Shown here piece after piece: positions 13,545-21,862 of a stretch of 21,862 nucleotides of DNA. This DNA is from Candidatus Woesebacteria bacterium (GTDB lineage: Bacteria > Patescibacteriota > Microgenomatia > UBA8517), in assembly GCA_027327685.1 (NCBI GenBank), contig DAHVYL010000001.1, positions 1 to 21,862 on the forward strand, given 5' to 3'. Position numbers and translations under genes: made by a program. The notes beneath the pieces were generated by a model that ran no database searches, had not been told where the DNA came from, and worked only from the letters and a program-made list of their open reading frames with translations. The first letter of the stretch is position 1, and every line of letters begins with the position of its first letter.

Positions 13545-16500
13545 ATGACAGCTCAAAAACTATCCCGCCGAAATTTTGGTAAAGAAGAAAAAAAATTACC
13601 AAAAATTAACTTAAGCCAAGTTCAAAAAGAAAGTTGGCAATGGTTTTTGGGAGAGGGTATAAAAGAAGAGCTCACAAATGTTTCTCCGATAGATGATTTC
13701 ACAGGTAAAAACTGGCAACTTTTTTTAGGTGACCATTCGTTAGGACTTCCCACAATTTCTCCACGACTTGCCCAGAAAAAAGGAATCACCTTTGCTTCCC
13801 CTCTCAAAATCCGGGCGACGCTGGTTAATAAAAGAACAGGGCAAGAAGTTACGCAGGATGTGTTTTTGGGAGACATTCCTCAGATGACCTCCGCAGGAAC
13901 ATTTATCATTAACGGAATCGAAAGAGCCGTAATTAATCAAATCGTCAGGTCTCCCGGTGCCTATTTTTCCGGTGAACTCGATCCATCATCGGGACGTATT
14001 CTTTACAAAGCCGAAGTGCGACCCCTTCATGGAAGCTGGCTTGAGTTTGAAGTAACAAGGGGAGATCTAATTTACGCCAGGATCGATAGAAGAAGAAAAG
14101 TTTTGGCAACGACATTCTTAAGAGCCTTGGGAGTTGATTCTGACCAAATGATAGTTGATGCCTTCAAGGATATAGACAAGGATAAGGACCATCGGTATAT
14201 TGCCGCAACCCTGACAAAAGATTCGACTAAAACACAGGAGGAAGCCTTGATTGAAATTTATAGGAAAATGAGACCCGGAGAGCCGGCTGTTTTGGAAAAT
14301 GCCGAAGCCCTTTTCGCGAGCCTATTTACGGATGGCAGGCGATATGATCTTGGTAAAGTCGGAAGATTCAAAATAAATAAAAAACTGGGTCTTAGTCTCC
14401 CCAATGAGAAATCCACATGGGTTTTGACCCGTCAGGACGCGATGGCTGTTATTTCCTATCTAATCGGTTTACAAAACGGAACAGGCAAACTTGACGATAT
14501 AGACCATCTCAGTAACCGCAGGCTCAGGCGTGTTGGTGAGCTTGTTGCAGTCAACGCTTTCAGAGTGGGTCTTTTGAGATTGGAACGAAGCGTTAAGGAA
14601 AAAATGAGCTTGATCTCACCGGATGATAAACCTCTTCCGGCAACTTTAATCAACGCCAGGCCTCTGATTGCGTCCTTGAATGAATTTTTCAGAAGCAATC
14701 AACTTTCTACAATTTTGGACGACACGAACCCCTTAAGCGAGGTCGATAATCTCCGCCGTGTTTCGGTTTTGGGCACAGGTGGAATTAATAGAGAGCGTGC
14801 CAGTTTCTCAATTCGTGACGTTAATGCATCGCAATACGGAAGAATTGACCCGATCAGATCTCCCGAAGGACCGAATATTGGACTGGTTACCTATCTCGCA
14901 CTCTATGCAAAAGTAGACGAATTTGGCTTTATTGAAACCCTGTATCAGAAAGTAGAGAAAAACGGTAAAAAAGCCAGAGTTACCGATGAAATTGTCTATC
15001 TCACAGCGGACGATGAGGAGGACCACTATGTTACACACTCGGGCGTTAGTGTCGATGAAAACGGCTATATTACGGATAAAAGGGTACCTCTCAGATATAA
15101 GGGGAAGTTTATAGAAGGAGCCTCCAATTTGGTCGAATACATTGATGTTACTCCGCGTCAGGTGGTGGGGGCATCGGCGTCTCTCATTCCGTTTTTGGCC
15201 AACGATGAAGGTAACAGAGCGCTCATGGGTTCAAACATGCAGTGTCAGGCCGTTCCTTTGGTTAATCCGGAGTCCCCGATTGTTGGAACCGGGATGGAGG
15301 CTGAAATTTCAGCCGGAATGCAGAGAGTAATTGTGGCAAAGCATGCAGGAACCGTGGAGTTTGCGGACGGAGAAAAAGTTATAGTCAAGCTTGATAAAAA
15401 ACTAAAAAATGGGGAACTGAGCACGGACGATGTTGAGATAACGGATGACGGATCCAGAGAGATCTATTTCTTAACCAAATTCAAACGCACGGCACACTCA
15501 ACTTGCTATAATCAAATAACCAGAGTTGAACCCGGACAGAAAGTTTCTGAAGGGGATCTCTTGGTCGATGGCCCTGCGAGCGAAAGCGGCGAGTTGGGGC
15601 TTGGAAGAAATCTTACAATTGCCTACACCAGCCTTGGCGGATATGGGTTTGAAGACGCAATTCTTATTTCCGACAGGTTGGTTAAAGACGACCTTTTAAC
15701 CTCAATTCACATTGAGGAATATGAGTCGGAAGTTGTCGACACAAAACTTGGACCTGAAGAAATTACCAATGATATTCCAAACGTGTCTGAAACAGAACTG
15801 GCCAACCTTGCTTCGGACGGTATAGTTATGATCGGGGCAGAAGTCGGACCAAATGATATTTTAGTCGGGAAAATCGCTCCTAAAGGTGAGACAGAGCTCA
15901 CGTCCGAGGAAAGGCTTCTCAGGGCGATCTTCGGTGAAAAGGCACGCGAAGTGCGTGATACCTCTTTAAGAGTTCCTCATGGCGAGCGCGGAACCGTGGT
16001 TGACGTTCAAATTCTCGATAGAGACAAAGGTGACGAACTCGGCCCGGGAGTTATTAAAAAAGTGATTGTCAGAGTTGCCCAAATCAGGAAAATTACGGTT
16101 GGGGACAAAGTCGCAGGACGACATGGAAACAAGGGAGTTGTCAGCAAAATTATGCCTGTTGCCGACATGCCCTATCTATCCGACGGCACCCCGGTTGACA
16201 TTCTCATTTCACCTCTTTCCGTCATTTCCCGTATGAACCTCGGACAGCTCATGGAGGCACACCTTGGTTGGGCTTTAAGATCCGAAGGAATTAAAGGAGC
16301 CCTCCCAGTTTTTGACAAAATCGGGGCAGACGTTATTGCGGAAGAACTTAAAAAGGCCGGCCTTCCGGTCAACGGAAAGGCAAGGCTTTATGACGGTCGT
16401 ACCGGTGAGGCATTTCAGGAAGATACGGTTGTGGGGGTCGGCTACATAATGAAGCTTATCCACATGGTGGAGGATAAAACCCATGCCAGGTCTACGGGTC

Positions 16501-16913
16501 CGTACTCTTTGGTTACCCAACAGCCCCTGGGAGGAAAAGCCCAAATGGGAGGTCAGCGCTTGGGAGAAATGGAGGTCTGGGCTTTGGAGGCGCATCGGGC
16601 AAGCCACACCCTTCAGGAAATGCTTACCATTAAGTCCGATGACGTCCTGGGCCGCGCCAAAGCATTTGAAGCTATTGTTAAGGGCACGGAAATTCCGGAA
16701 TCAACAATTCCCGAAAGCTTCAAGGTTTTGGTCCGTGAGCTCAACTCTTTGGGTTTGGCCGTGGATCCTAAAGGAGCAATTATAGCCAAGGAGGTCATGG
16801 AGGGAGTATCCGAAGGTCAAGAATTGGCCAGGGCGGCCGGGGCCGAAGTGGTAGCAACGGATGAATTAGTTGCCGATAGAAGTCCCATGGAAATCGAGGA
16901 AGTTGTGAACTAA
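13545..16913 (+). CDS. rpoB: DNA-directed RNA polymerase subunit beta
   Basis: This is the beta subunit of RNA polymerase, 1122 residues, shorter than E. coli (1342) because lineage insertions are absent. Conserved blocks are RDVNASQYGRI and IRSPEGPNIGL in the fork region, the GDELGPGVIKKVIVRVAQ flap-side segment, VGDKVAGRHGNKGVVSKI, and GPYSLVTQQPLGGKAQMGGQR near the C terminus. The rifampicin pocket is unusual: T389 and N402 sit where E. coli has Q513 and H526, while D392 and S407 match D516 and S531. The near-universal ALEAYGAAYTLQEML segment reads ALEAHRASHTLQEML at 1013-1027. It is first in the rpoB-rpoC-rpsL-rpsG-fusA cluster; rplJ-rplL are not upstream. Confidence 0.98.
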   Translation: MTAQKLSRRNFGKEEKKLPKINLSQVQKESWQWFLGEGIKEELTNVSPIDDFTGKNWQLFLGDHSLGLPTISPRLAQKKGITFASPLKIRATLVNKRTGQEVTQDVFLGDIPQMTSAGTFIINGIERAVINQIVRSPGAYFSGELDPSSGRILYKAEVRPLHGSWLEFEVTRGDLIYARIDRRRKVLATTFLRALGVDSDQMIVDAFKDIDKDKDHRYIAATLTKDSTKTQEEALIEIYRKMRPGEPAVLENAEALFASLFTDGRRYDLGKVGRFKINKKLGLSLPNEKSTWVLTRQDAMAVISYLIGLQNGTGKLDDIDHLSNRRLRRVGELVAVNAFRVGLLRLERSVKEKMSLISPDDKPLPATLINARPLIASLNEFFRSNQLSTILDDTNPLSEVDNLRRVSVLGTGGINRERASFSIRDVNASQYGRIDPIRSPEGPNIGLVTYLALYAKVDEFGFIETLYQKVEKNGKKARVTDEIVYLTADDEEDHYVTHSGVSVDENGYITDKRVPLRYKGKFIEGASNLVEYIDVTPRQVVGASASLIPFLANDEGNRALMGSNMQCQAVPLVNPESPIVGTGMEAEISAGMQRVIVAKHAGTVEFADGEKVIVKLDKKLKNGELSTDDVEITDDGSREIYFLTKFKRTAHSTCYNQITRVEPGQKVSEGDLLVDGPASESGELGLGRNLTIAYTSLGGYGFEDAILISDRLVKDDLLTSIHIEEYESEVVDTKLGPEEITNDIPNVSETELANLASDGIVMIGAEVGPNDILVGKIAPKGETELTSEERLLRAIFGEKAREVRDTSLRVPHGERGTVVDVQILDRDKGDELGPGVIKKVIVRVAQIRKITVGDKVAGRHGNKGVVSKIMPVADMPYLSDGTPVDILISPLSVISRMNLGQLMEAHLGWALRSEGIKGALPVFDKIGADVIAEELKKAGLPVNGKARLYDGRTGEAFQEDTVVGVGYIMKLIHMVEDKTHARSTGPYSLVTQQPLGGKAQMGGQRLGEMEVWALEAHRASHTLQEMLTIKSDDVLGRAKAFEAIVKGTEIPESTIPESFKVLVRELNSLGLAVDPKGAIIAKEVMEGVSEGQELARAAGAEVVATDELVADRSPMEIEEVVN

Positions 16914-16927
16914 AATATCAAATTCAT

Positions 16928-19900
16928 ATGGAACAATTAGCAGATCTAAAAAACTTAGCAGATTTTAAGAGTTTACTTATCATGCTTGCCTCTCCAGAGC
17001 AGATTCGGGCATGGTCTCGCGGCGAAATAACAAAGCCTGAAACAATCAATTACAGGACTCTAAAACCTGAAAAAGACGGTCTTTTTGACGAAAGAATCTT
17101 TGGTCCTACCAAGGATTGGGAGTGTTATTGTGGGAAGTACAAGAGAATCAGGTATAAAGGAGTGATTTGTGATAAATGCGGAGTTGAAGTCACGGAAAGT
17201 AGAGTCAGGCGTGAGCGCATGGGTCATATCGCTCTAGCCACACCAGTTGCCCATGTTTGGTTTTTCAAAGGAGCCCCTTCAAAAATATCCCTTCTTTTGG
17301 GTGTGGCTCCCAGAGGGATTGAACAAGTAATTTATTTTGCAAGATATCTTGTTACCGAGGTTGATGAAGAAGGCAGAAAAGTCGCCGTTAAAAATATTCA
17401 GGAAGCTAAAGAGGAAAGTTTGGGAGAGATTGCCGATAACTTTAAGTCCAGGCGCGATAGTTTAAAAGCCGAAGAGAATGAAGCCAAAGGTAAAATTGCT
17501 ACAAAAATCAAGGACAAAGAACAAGCCTCCCTGGCCATGGCAGAGATAGAACTCAATTTGAGGAAGAAGGAAGCTGCCATTAGTGAAGAAGAAAAAAATA
17601 CTATTTCCAGGACAAACGAACTTTTTGACAACCTGACAATTATCATCAAAGGACTGCGTCCGTTGAGTATTTTGAGTGAGGAAGAATTTGATGAACTATA
17701 TGATCACCAGGCAACAGACTTCTTTACGGCCAAAATGGGGGCAGACGCCGTATTTGAGGCGATTGGTAGGATAAATCTTGAGGAAGTTTCCAAGTCTCTC
17801 CGTGAAGAAATTGGTTCAACCAAGGGTGGAAGCTCGAAGTATATAAAAATCGTCAAGAGGCTGAAGCTTATCGACGGTCTTAGGCGTGCCAAAGTAAACC
17901 CGGCGTGGATGATTTTGAAGGTTTTGCCGGTTCTTCCTCCGGATTTGCGTCCCATGGTTCAACTTTCCGGCGGACGTTTTGCAACTAGCGATCTTAACGA
18001 TCTTTATAGAAGAGTTATCAACAGAAACAACCGTCTCAAACACCTTATCGGATTGGGTGCTCCGGAAATAATTCTCAGGAACGAAAAAAGAATGCTCCAG
18101 GAGGCCGTCGACTCTTTAATTGACGCAAGCCAAAGGAAGGCAACAAGGAAAAGTCGTGGCAGACAGCCATTGAGGTCTCTTTCCGATATGCTTCGGGGAA
18201 AGCAAGGAAGATTCAGACAGAATCTTTTGGGTAAACGTGTCGATTATTCCGGACGTTCCGTTATCATCGTCGGACCGGAACTTAAGCTTACCCAGTGCGG
18301 TCTCCCTAAAGACATGGCGCTTGAAATGTTTAAACCGTTTGTTCTCAGAGAAATGATTGCAAGGGGAATTGCACCGAACGTTAAGAGTGCCAAAAACATG
18401 CTCGATAGACGTCCGCCGGAAGTTTTTGATATATTGGAGGAAATTACGAAAGATCATCCAGTACTTTTGAACCGTGCACCCACCCTTCACAAGCTGTCAA
18501 TTCAGTCATTCTATCCGGTTCTCATCGAGGGTAGTGCCATAAGACTTCATCCGGCAGTTTGTAGTGGATTCAATGCAGACTTTGACGGAGACCAGATGGC
18601 TGTACACGTTCCTTTGTCCGAAAAGGCGGTGGAGGAGGCAAAAACATTAATGCTTCCGACCAACAATTTACTTAAACCAAGCGATGGCGGTCCGGCAGCA
18701 ACACCCTCCAGTAAAGAAATTGCCCTGGGTGTTTTCTACCTTACGTCAATTGATGCCAGGCTTGGAACCTATCCGACGGTTTTTGCCGACAAAGAAGAGG
18801 CAATCTTTGCACAACAAACGGGTAAGCTTGAAATCAGGCAACAAATTCAGGTCAGAATTGGCAAGGGAATCGTTGAAACAACTGTCGGAAGGCTTCTTTT
18901 TAACGAAGTTCTACCGGAAAACTTTGATTTCATAAACGAGTCGGTTACATCATCTGTTATCAAATCTTTGTTTGTCAGAGCCTACGAGACCGTGTCTCGG
19001 GAACGGGTGACTCAAATGGTTGACGATGTTAAGGATTTGGGATTTTTTGGAGGGACAATTTCCGGAATTTCATTTGGTATCTTTGACGCAAAGGTCTATC
19101 CGGAAAAAGCTAAAGTTTTGGAAGAAGCTGATAAAAAAGTTTCCGAAATAGAAGAAAACTTTAATCAAGGTCTGATTACGGCTGAGGAAAAAAGGCGCTT
19201 AAGCCAGGAGGTTTGGATTGATGTTTCCGAGGACCTGGCTGATAAAACCTGGAACGAAATGGAACCGACAAATCCGATTCGTATTGTAATAGATGCAAAA
19301 GTCGGTCGTGCTTCCCGTGACCAGGTTAAGCAGCTTGCGGCTATCCGCGGCTTGGTTGTGGACCCGATGGGTAAAATTGTCGAACTTCCCATCAAGAGTA
19401 ACTTCAGGGAGGGTTTATCTGTGTTTGAATATGTTACCTCCTCCCGCGGATCAAGAAAGGGACTTACTGATACAGCCATTAAAACTGCTGATGCGGGTTA
19501 TCTTACAAGAAGACTGGTTGACGTTGCCCACGATCTCATTGTCAGACTTCCCGATTGTGGTACCAAAGAAGGTCAGGAAATTAGAAAAGAGGTCAGATCT
19601 CAAGTATTTGCAGCCAGAATTTTCGGCAGATTTGCCGCCAAAGACGTGATGTCAAAAGACGGTAAGACGGTAATTGTTCCTGCCGGTGAAATTATTGATC
19701 AGGCGGCAGCCAAGAAGATTGACGACACGGGTATAGTCTCAGTCTTTGTCAGATCCCCCCTTACCTGTCAGGCAAGGCACGGAATCTGTGTTAAGTGTTA
19801 TGGGTGGGATCTCGGAAGCAAAGGCCCTGTCGAAATTGGGACTCCGGTTGGAGTAGTGGCGGCTCAGTCAATTGGAGAGCCGGGAACACAGCTTACGCTT

Positions 19901-20647
19901 CGTACCAAACACGCAGCAGGAGTAGTTGGGGTTGATGTGACCCAGGGTCTTCCCCGTGTTGAGGAATTGGTTGAAGCACGATTACCTAAAGTTGTTTCAG
20001 CCCTGGCCGAAATTACAGGTAAAGCGCGTATTTCTGAGACCGATGAGGGTTGGAAGATAACAATAACTTCTAAGGGAGTTCCCAAGGAAGAGAAAGAATA
20101 TATTGTTCCCAAGACCCTAGAACTTGCAGTTGAGGATGGAGAATTAATCGAAGCAGGCAAAGCTCTCGCAAAAGGTGCACTTGATATCAAGGACATCCTC
20201 TCAATCAAAGGCCTGAGGGCGGCACAGGAATATATTGTCAGTGAGATTCAAAAAGTCTATGAATCTCAGGGGATTCCGATCAATGACAAGCATGTTGAAG
20301 TAATAGTCAGGAAGATGAGCGATGAGGTCAGGATAGTTACCACGGGGGATACACCTTTCTTACCCGGCGAGCTTACGTCACGAGCCAATTTTGATGAAGA
20401 AAATGAAAAGATGTTGGCTGCAGGTGGAGAACCGGCAAGTGCACAACAAGTCGTTTTGGGTATTACCAGGCGGGCGCTTTATACCGACAGTTGGCTTTCG
20501 GCGGCCTCATTCGAGCAGACAACGGACGTCTTGACGGAAGCCTCTCTCCTGGGGCGTGAGGACCACCTTATAGGTCTTAAAGAGAATGTTATTATAGGTA
20601 GGCTTATTCCGGTTTCGCCGGAAAGAGCCCAGATGTCCCAAGGGTAA
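16928..20647 (+). CDS. rpoC: DNA-directed RNA polymerase subunit beta'
   Basis: This is the beta' subunit, 1239 residues, carrying the catalytic Mg site NADFDGD at 549-555. The N-terminal zinc site is C66-x-C68...C81-x2-C84. A Lys/Glu-rich coiled-coil region at about 155-225 is followed by the clamp and RNRNNRL segments. A second zinc site reads LPDCG, then [11 protein letters not shown]. The bridge/trigger region has [14 protein letters not shown] and [17 protein letters not shown]994 replaces the phenylalanine of the usual RTFH (E. coli F935), while H995 matches H936. It begins 14 bases after rpoB with no clear Shine-Dalgarno sequence and ends one base before rpsL. Confidence 0.98.
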   Translation: MEQLADLKNLADFKSLLIMLASPEQIRAWSRGEITKPETINYRTLKPEKDGLFDERIFGPTKDWECYCGKYKRIRYKGVICDKCGVEVTESRVRRERMGHIALATPVAHVWFFKGAPSKISLLLGVAPRGIEQVIYFARYLVTEVDEEGRKVAVKNIQEAKEESLGEIADNFKSRRDSLKAEENEAKGKIATKIKDKEQASLAMAEIELNLRKKEAAISEEEKNTISRTNELFDNLTIIIKGLRPLSILSEEEFDELYDHQATDFFTAKMGADAVFEAIGRINLEEVSKSLREEIGSTKGGSSKYIKIVKRLKLIDGLRRAKVNPAWMILKVLPVLPPDLRPMVQLSGGRFATSDLNDLYRRVINRNNRLKHLIGLGAPEIILRNEKRMLQEAVDSLIDASQRKATRKSRGRQPLRSLSDMLRGKQGRFRQNLLGKRVDYSGRSVIIVGPELKLTQCGLPKDMALEMFKPFVLREMIARGIAPNVKSAKNMLDRRPPEVFDILEEITKDHPVLLNRAPTLHKLSIQSFYPVLIEGSAIRLHPAVCSGFNADFDGDQMAVHVPLSEKAVEEAKTLMLPTNNLLKPSDGGPAATPSSKEIALGVFYLTSIDARLGTYPTVFADKEEAIFAQQTGKLEIRQQIQVRIGKGIVETTVGRLLFNEVLPENFDFINESVTSSVIKSLFVRAYETVSRERVTQMVDDVKDLGFFGGTISGISFGIFDAKVYPEKAKVLEEADKKVSEIEENFNQGLITAEEKRRLSQEVWIDVSEDLADKTWNEMEPTNPIRIVIDAKVGRASRDQVKQLAAIRGLVVDPMGKIVELPIKSNFREGLSVFEYVTSSRGSRKGLTDTAIKTADAGYLTRRLVDVAHDLIVRLPDCGTKEGQEIRKEVRSQVFAARIFGRFAAKDVMSKDGKTVIVPAGEIIDQAAAKKIDDTGIVSVFVRSPLTCQARHGICVKCYGWDLGSKGPVEIGTPVGVVAAQSIGEPGTQLTLRTKHAAGVVGVDVTQGLPRVEELVEARLPKVVSALAEITGKARISETDEGWKITITSKGVPKEEKEYIVPKTLELAVEDGELIEAGKALAKGALDIKDILSIKGLRAAQEYIVSEIQKVYESQGIPINDKHVEVIVRKMSDEVRIVTTGDTPFLPGELTSRANFDEENEKMLAAGGEPASAQQVVLGITRRALYTDSWLSAASFEQTTDVLTEASLLGREDHLIGLKENVIIGRLIPVSPERAQMSQG

Positions 20648-20648
20648 T

Positions 20649-21071
20649 ATGCCAACAATTAATCAACTGGTCAGAACCGGCAGAAAAAGAATTATAAAAA
20701 AGACCAAAACAATGGCTTTAAAGAGATGGTTTAATGCAAAAACCAGAAAATTTTCCGGAAGTTCATCGTCTTTCAAAAGAGGAGTTGTGCTGGCGGTTCG
20801 TACAATGACGCCCAAAAAACCAAATTCCGCACTTCGTAAGGTTGCAAGAGTCAGGCTTTCCAACAAACAGGAAATTACAGCCTACATTCCCGGAGAGGGA
20901 CACGAACTGGCAGAGCACTCAATTGTCATGGTCAGAGGAGGGCGTGTTAAAGATCTTCCCGGTGTAAAATATCATGTAGTCAGGGGCAGGTATGACACAA
21001 CCGGAGTCAGCGGACGCCAAACCGGAAGGAGCAGATATGGAGCCAAAAAAGGACAAGGAGGAGCTAAATAA
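20649..21071 (+). CDS. rpsL: 30S ribosomal protein S12
   Basis: S12 sits at the decoding centre of the small subunit. [17 protein letters not shown] and [13 protein letters not shown] are strongly conserved; the lysines corresponding to E. coli K43 and K88 and the Asp that is methylthiolated in some bacteria are all present, so the classical streptomycin-sensitive residues are unchanged. Between MAL and KRG there are about 18 residues (rich in basic residues and Ser) where E. coli has five, an insertion of about 13. The gene starts one base after the rpoC stop behind a weak AAGGG, and its TAA stop overlaps the rpsG ATG by one base. Confidence 0.98.
   Translation: MPTINQLVRTGRKRIIKKTKTMALKRWFNAKTRKFSGSSSSFKRGVVLAVRTMTPKKPNSALRKVARVRLSNKQEITAYIPGEGHELAEHSIVMVRGGRVKDLPGVKYHVVRGRYDTTGVSGRQTGRSRYGAKKGQGGAK
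21056..21061 (+). promoter_or_regulatory. Shine-Dalgarno sequence of rpsG
   Basis: AGGAGG nine bases before the rpsG ATG, inside the last codons of rpsL. It stands out because most genes here have no recognisable ribosome-binding site, and it shows that the ribosomes probably keep a standard anti-Shine-Dalgarno tail. Confidence 0.75.
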
Positions 21072-21550
21072 TGGCAAGAAAAGGAACAACAAAGGTGAGG
21101 ATAGTTGAGCCGGATCCGATTTATGGAAGCAGGCTTGTTACAAAACTTATTAATAGGAGCATGTACGATGGCAAAAAGTCCGTTGCCAGACGTGAGATTT
21201 ATGAAGCTTTCGATATCATAAGAAAGAAAGCGGAAGAAGACCCTCTTAAGGTGTTTACTCAAGCGATCGAAAACATCAAGCCTGAGATGGAAGTACGTCC
21301 GAGACGCATCGGAGGGGCTGCATATCAGGTGCCCCAACCGGTTCGTGGAGTGAGACGTGAATCATTGGCAGTCAGATGGCTGGTTGCGGCTGCAAACTCA
21401 AGACCAAATTCCGAATTCCACACATACGCCGCAAAACTTGCAACCGAAATAATGGATGCGGCCAAGGGTGAAGGGTTGGCTGTCAAGAAAAGAACCGATA
21501 TGGAAAAATCAGCAGAAAGCAATAAGGCATTTTCTCACTTTAGATGGTAG
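21071..21550 (+). CDS. rpsG: 30S ribosomal protein S7
   Basis: S7 starts assembly of the 30S head by binding the 3' domain of 16S rRNA, and in E. coli it represses its own str operon mRNA. The 159-residue protein matches the family end to end: the N-terminal KLINRSMYDGKKSVA, VRPRRIGGAAYQVPQPVR, RWLVAAANSR and the C-terminal DMEKSAESNKAFSHFRW. Its ATG overlaps the rpsL stop by one base. An AGGAGG at 21056-21061, nine bases upstream, is the only full Shine-Dalgarno sequence I see in the window. Confidence 0.98.
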   Translation: MARKGTTKVRIVEPDPIYGSRLVTKLINRSMYDGKKSVARREIYEAFDIIRKKAEEDPLKVFTQAIENIKPEMEVRPRRIGGAAYQVPQPVRGVRRESLAVRWLVAAANSRPNSEFHTYAAKLATEIMDAAKGEGLAVKKRTDMEKSAESNKAFSHFRW

Positions 21551-21560
21551 ACCTCCTACC
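21546..21560 (+). promoter_or_regulatory. Small hairpin across the rpsG stop
   Basis: GGTAG (21546-21550, containing the TAG stop) pairs with CTACC (21556-21560) around the five-base loop ACCTC. CCTCCT (21552-21557) is also perfectly complementary to the rpsG Shine-Dalgarno AGGAGG. No U-run follows, so transcription into fusA should continue. Confidence 0.35.
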
Positions 21561-21575
21561 GTTTACTAAAAAAAC

Positions 21576-21862
21576 ATGGCAGAGGTAGCAAAAAAAAAGG
21601 CGAGCATTGTAGTTACGGCCACCAAAGACCGTAATGTTTCCTATGAAAAAATACGTAATATCGGCATTATTGCCCATATCGATGCAGGAAAAACCACAAC
21701 CACAGAAAGACTCCTTTTTGAAACCGGGAGAACCTATAAACTAGGTTCTGTCGATGAAGGAACCACTGTTACCGACTGGATGGCACAAGAGCGCGAGCGC
21801 GGAATCACTATCGTTTCCGCGGCAATTACAGCCTTTTGGGATTTAAAGAAAACCACATCCGT
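21576..21862 (+). CDS. fusA: Elongation factor G (5' part; runs off the window)
   Basis: The first 95 codons of the translocation GTPase EF-G are present and the frame is open at the window edge. The G1 loop [13 protein letters not shown] begins at residue 33, followed by [33 protein letters not shown] (switch/G2 region) and SAAITAFW. The protein has about 25 residues before IRNIG where E. coli has about ten, so a basic, probably flexible N-terminal extension is likely unless translation begins internally, for which I see no ATG. It lies 25 bases after rpsG, the standard str operon position. Confidence 0.97.
   Translation, partial: MAEVAKKKASIVVTATKDRNVSYEKIRNIGIIAHIDAGKTTTTERLLFETGRTYKLGSVDEGTTVTDWMAQERERGITIVSAAITAFWDLKKTTS

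Noticed and set aside
16483-16785. 100-codon alternative + frame inside rpoB
   Set aside because: It is a frame-shifted reading of conserved RpoB sequence; rpoB itself is intact across it, so it is neither a frameshift nor a nested gene.
16911-16916. TAAAAT before rpoC as a -10 element
   Set aside because: It is formed by the rpoB stop codon plus AT-rich spacer; rpoC is better explained as part of the rpoB transcript.
1-21862. Search for CRISPR arrays, transposases, integrases, attachment sites and defence genes
   Set aside because: No regularly spaced repeats and no such coding regions are visible; all long frames are housekeeping or envelope genes on one strand.

Overview
The window looks like chromosome from a Candidate Phyla Radiation (Patescibacteria) bacterium, most likely Microgenomates-like. 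This placement is inferred from protein style and gene content, not from a database search. The supporting signs are tightly packed genes all on the + strand, trimmed housekeeping proteins (AlaRS without C-Ala, a Lon ATPase module without its protease), an S12 with an internal insert, RNase J in place of an RNase E, and a sortase beside a membrane protein with a baseplate-J-like outer region. I see no tRNA, rRNA, CRISPR array, insertion sequence or phage module, and no gene-free stretch longer than about 130 bases.

Layout. Positions 1-1047 hold a protease-less Lon-type AAA+ ATPase. Positions 1083-3859 hold a compact nucleic-acid group: an MJ0936/YfcE-type phosphodiesterase, a family-4-like uracil-DNA glycosylase without Fe-S cysteines, and ribonuclease J. 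Positions 3888-6005 encode the FtsK translocase. Positions 6114-6994 encode a RodZ-like HTH/membrane protein and a small membrane protein. Positions 7013-11041 encode a C-terminally short AlaRS and a large membrane protein that appears to join a degenerate FtsA/PilM-like domain to a baseplate-J-like extracytoplasmic region. A sortase follows (11072-11761). Next come RuvX/YqgF, a small zinc-ribbon protein and the MltG murein transglycosylase (11816-13417). From 13434 a near-consensus promoter drives rpoB-rpoC-rpsL-rpsG-fusA (fusA runs off the end), which is an rpoBC cluster joined to the str operon.

How the genes fit together. The window combines core information processing (RNA polymerase, S12, S7, EF-G, AlaRS, RuvX, RNase J, UDG) with envelope and division functions (FtsK, RodZ-like, MltG, sortase and the surface fusion protein). 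Expression signals stand out. Several genes have a -10-like hexamer only about 5-13 bases before the start codon, which suggests leaderless or very short-leader mRNAs. Clear Shine-Dalgarno sequences are rare, rpsG being the exception. The rpoB transcript instead has a leader of roughly 75 bases that begins with a perfect 7-bp hairpin, and the ruvX promoter carries a 20-base interrupted palindrome over its -10 and start codon.

The most unusual points are the actin-like/baseplate-J-like fusion next to the sortase, the loss of all Fe-S cysteines in the UDG, the replacement of a conserved metal-ligand histidine in RNase J, and non-standard residues in the rifampicin pocket of RpoB and the trigger loop of RpoC.
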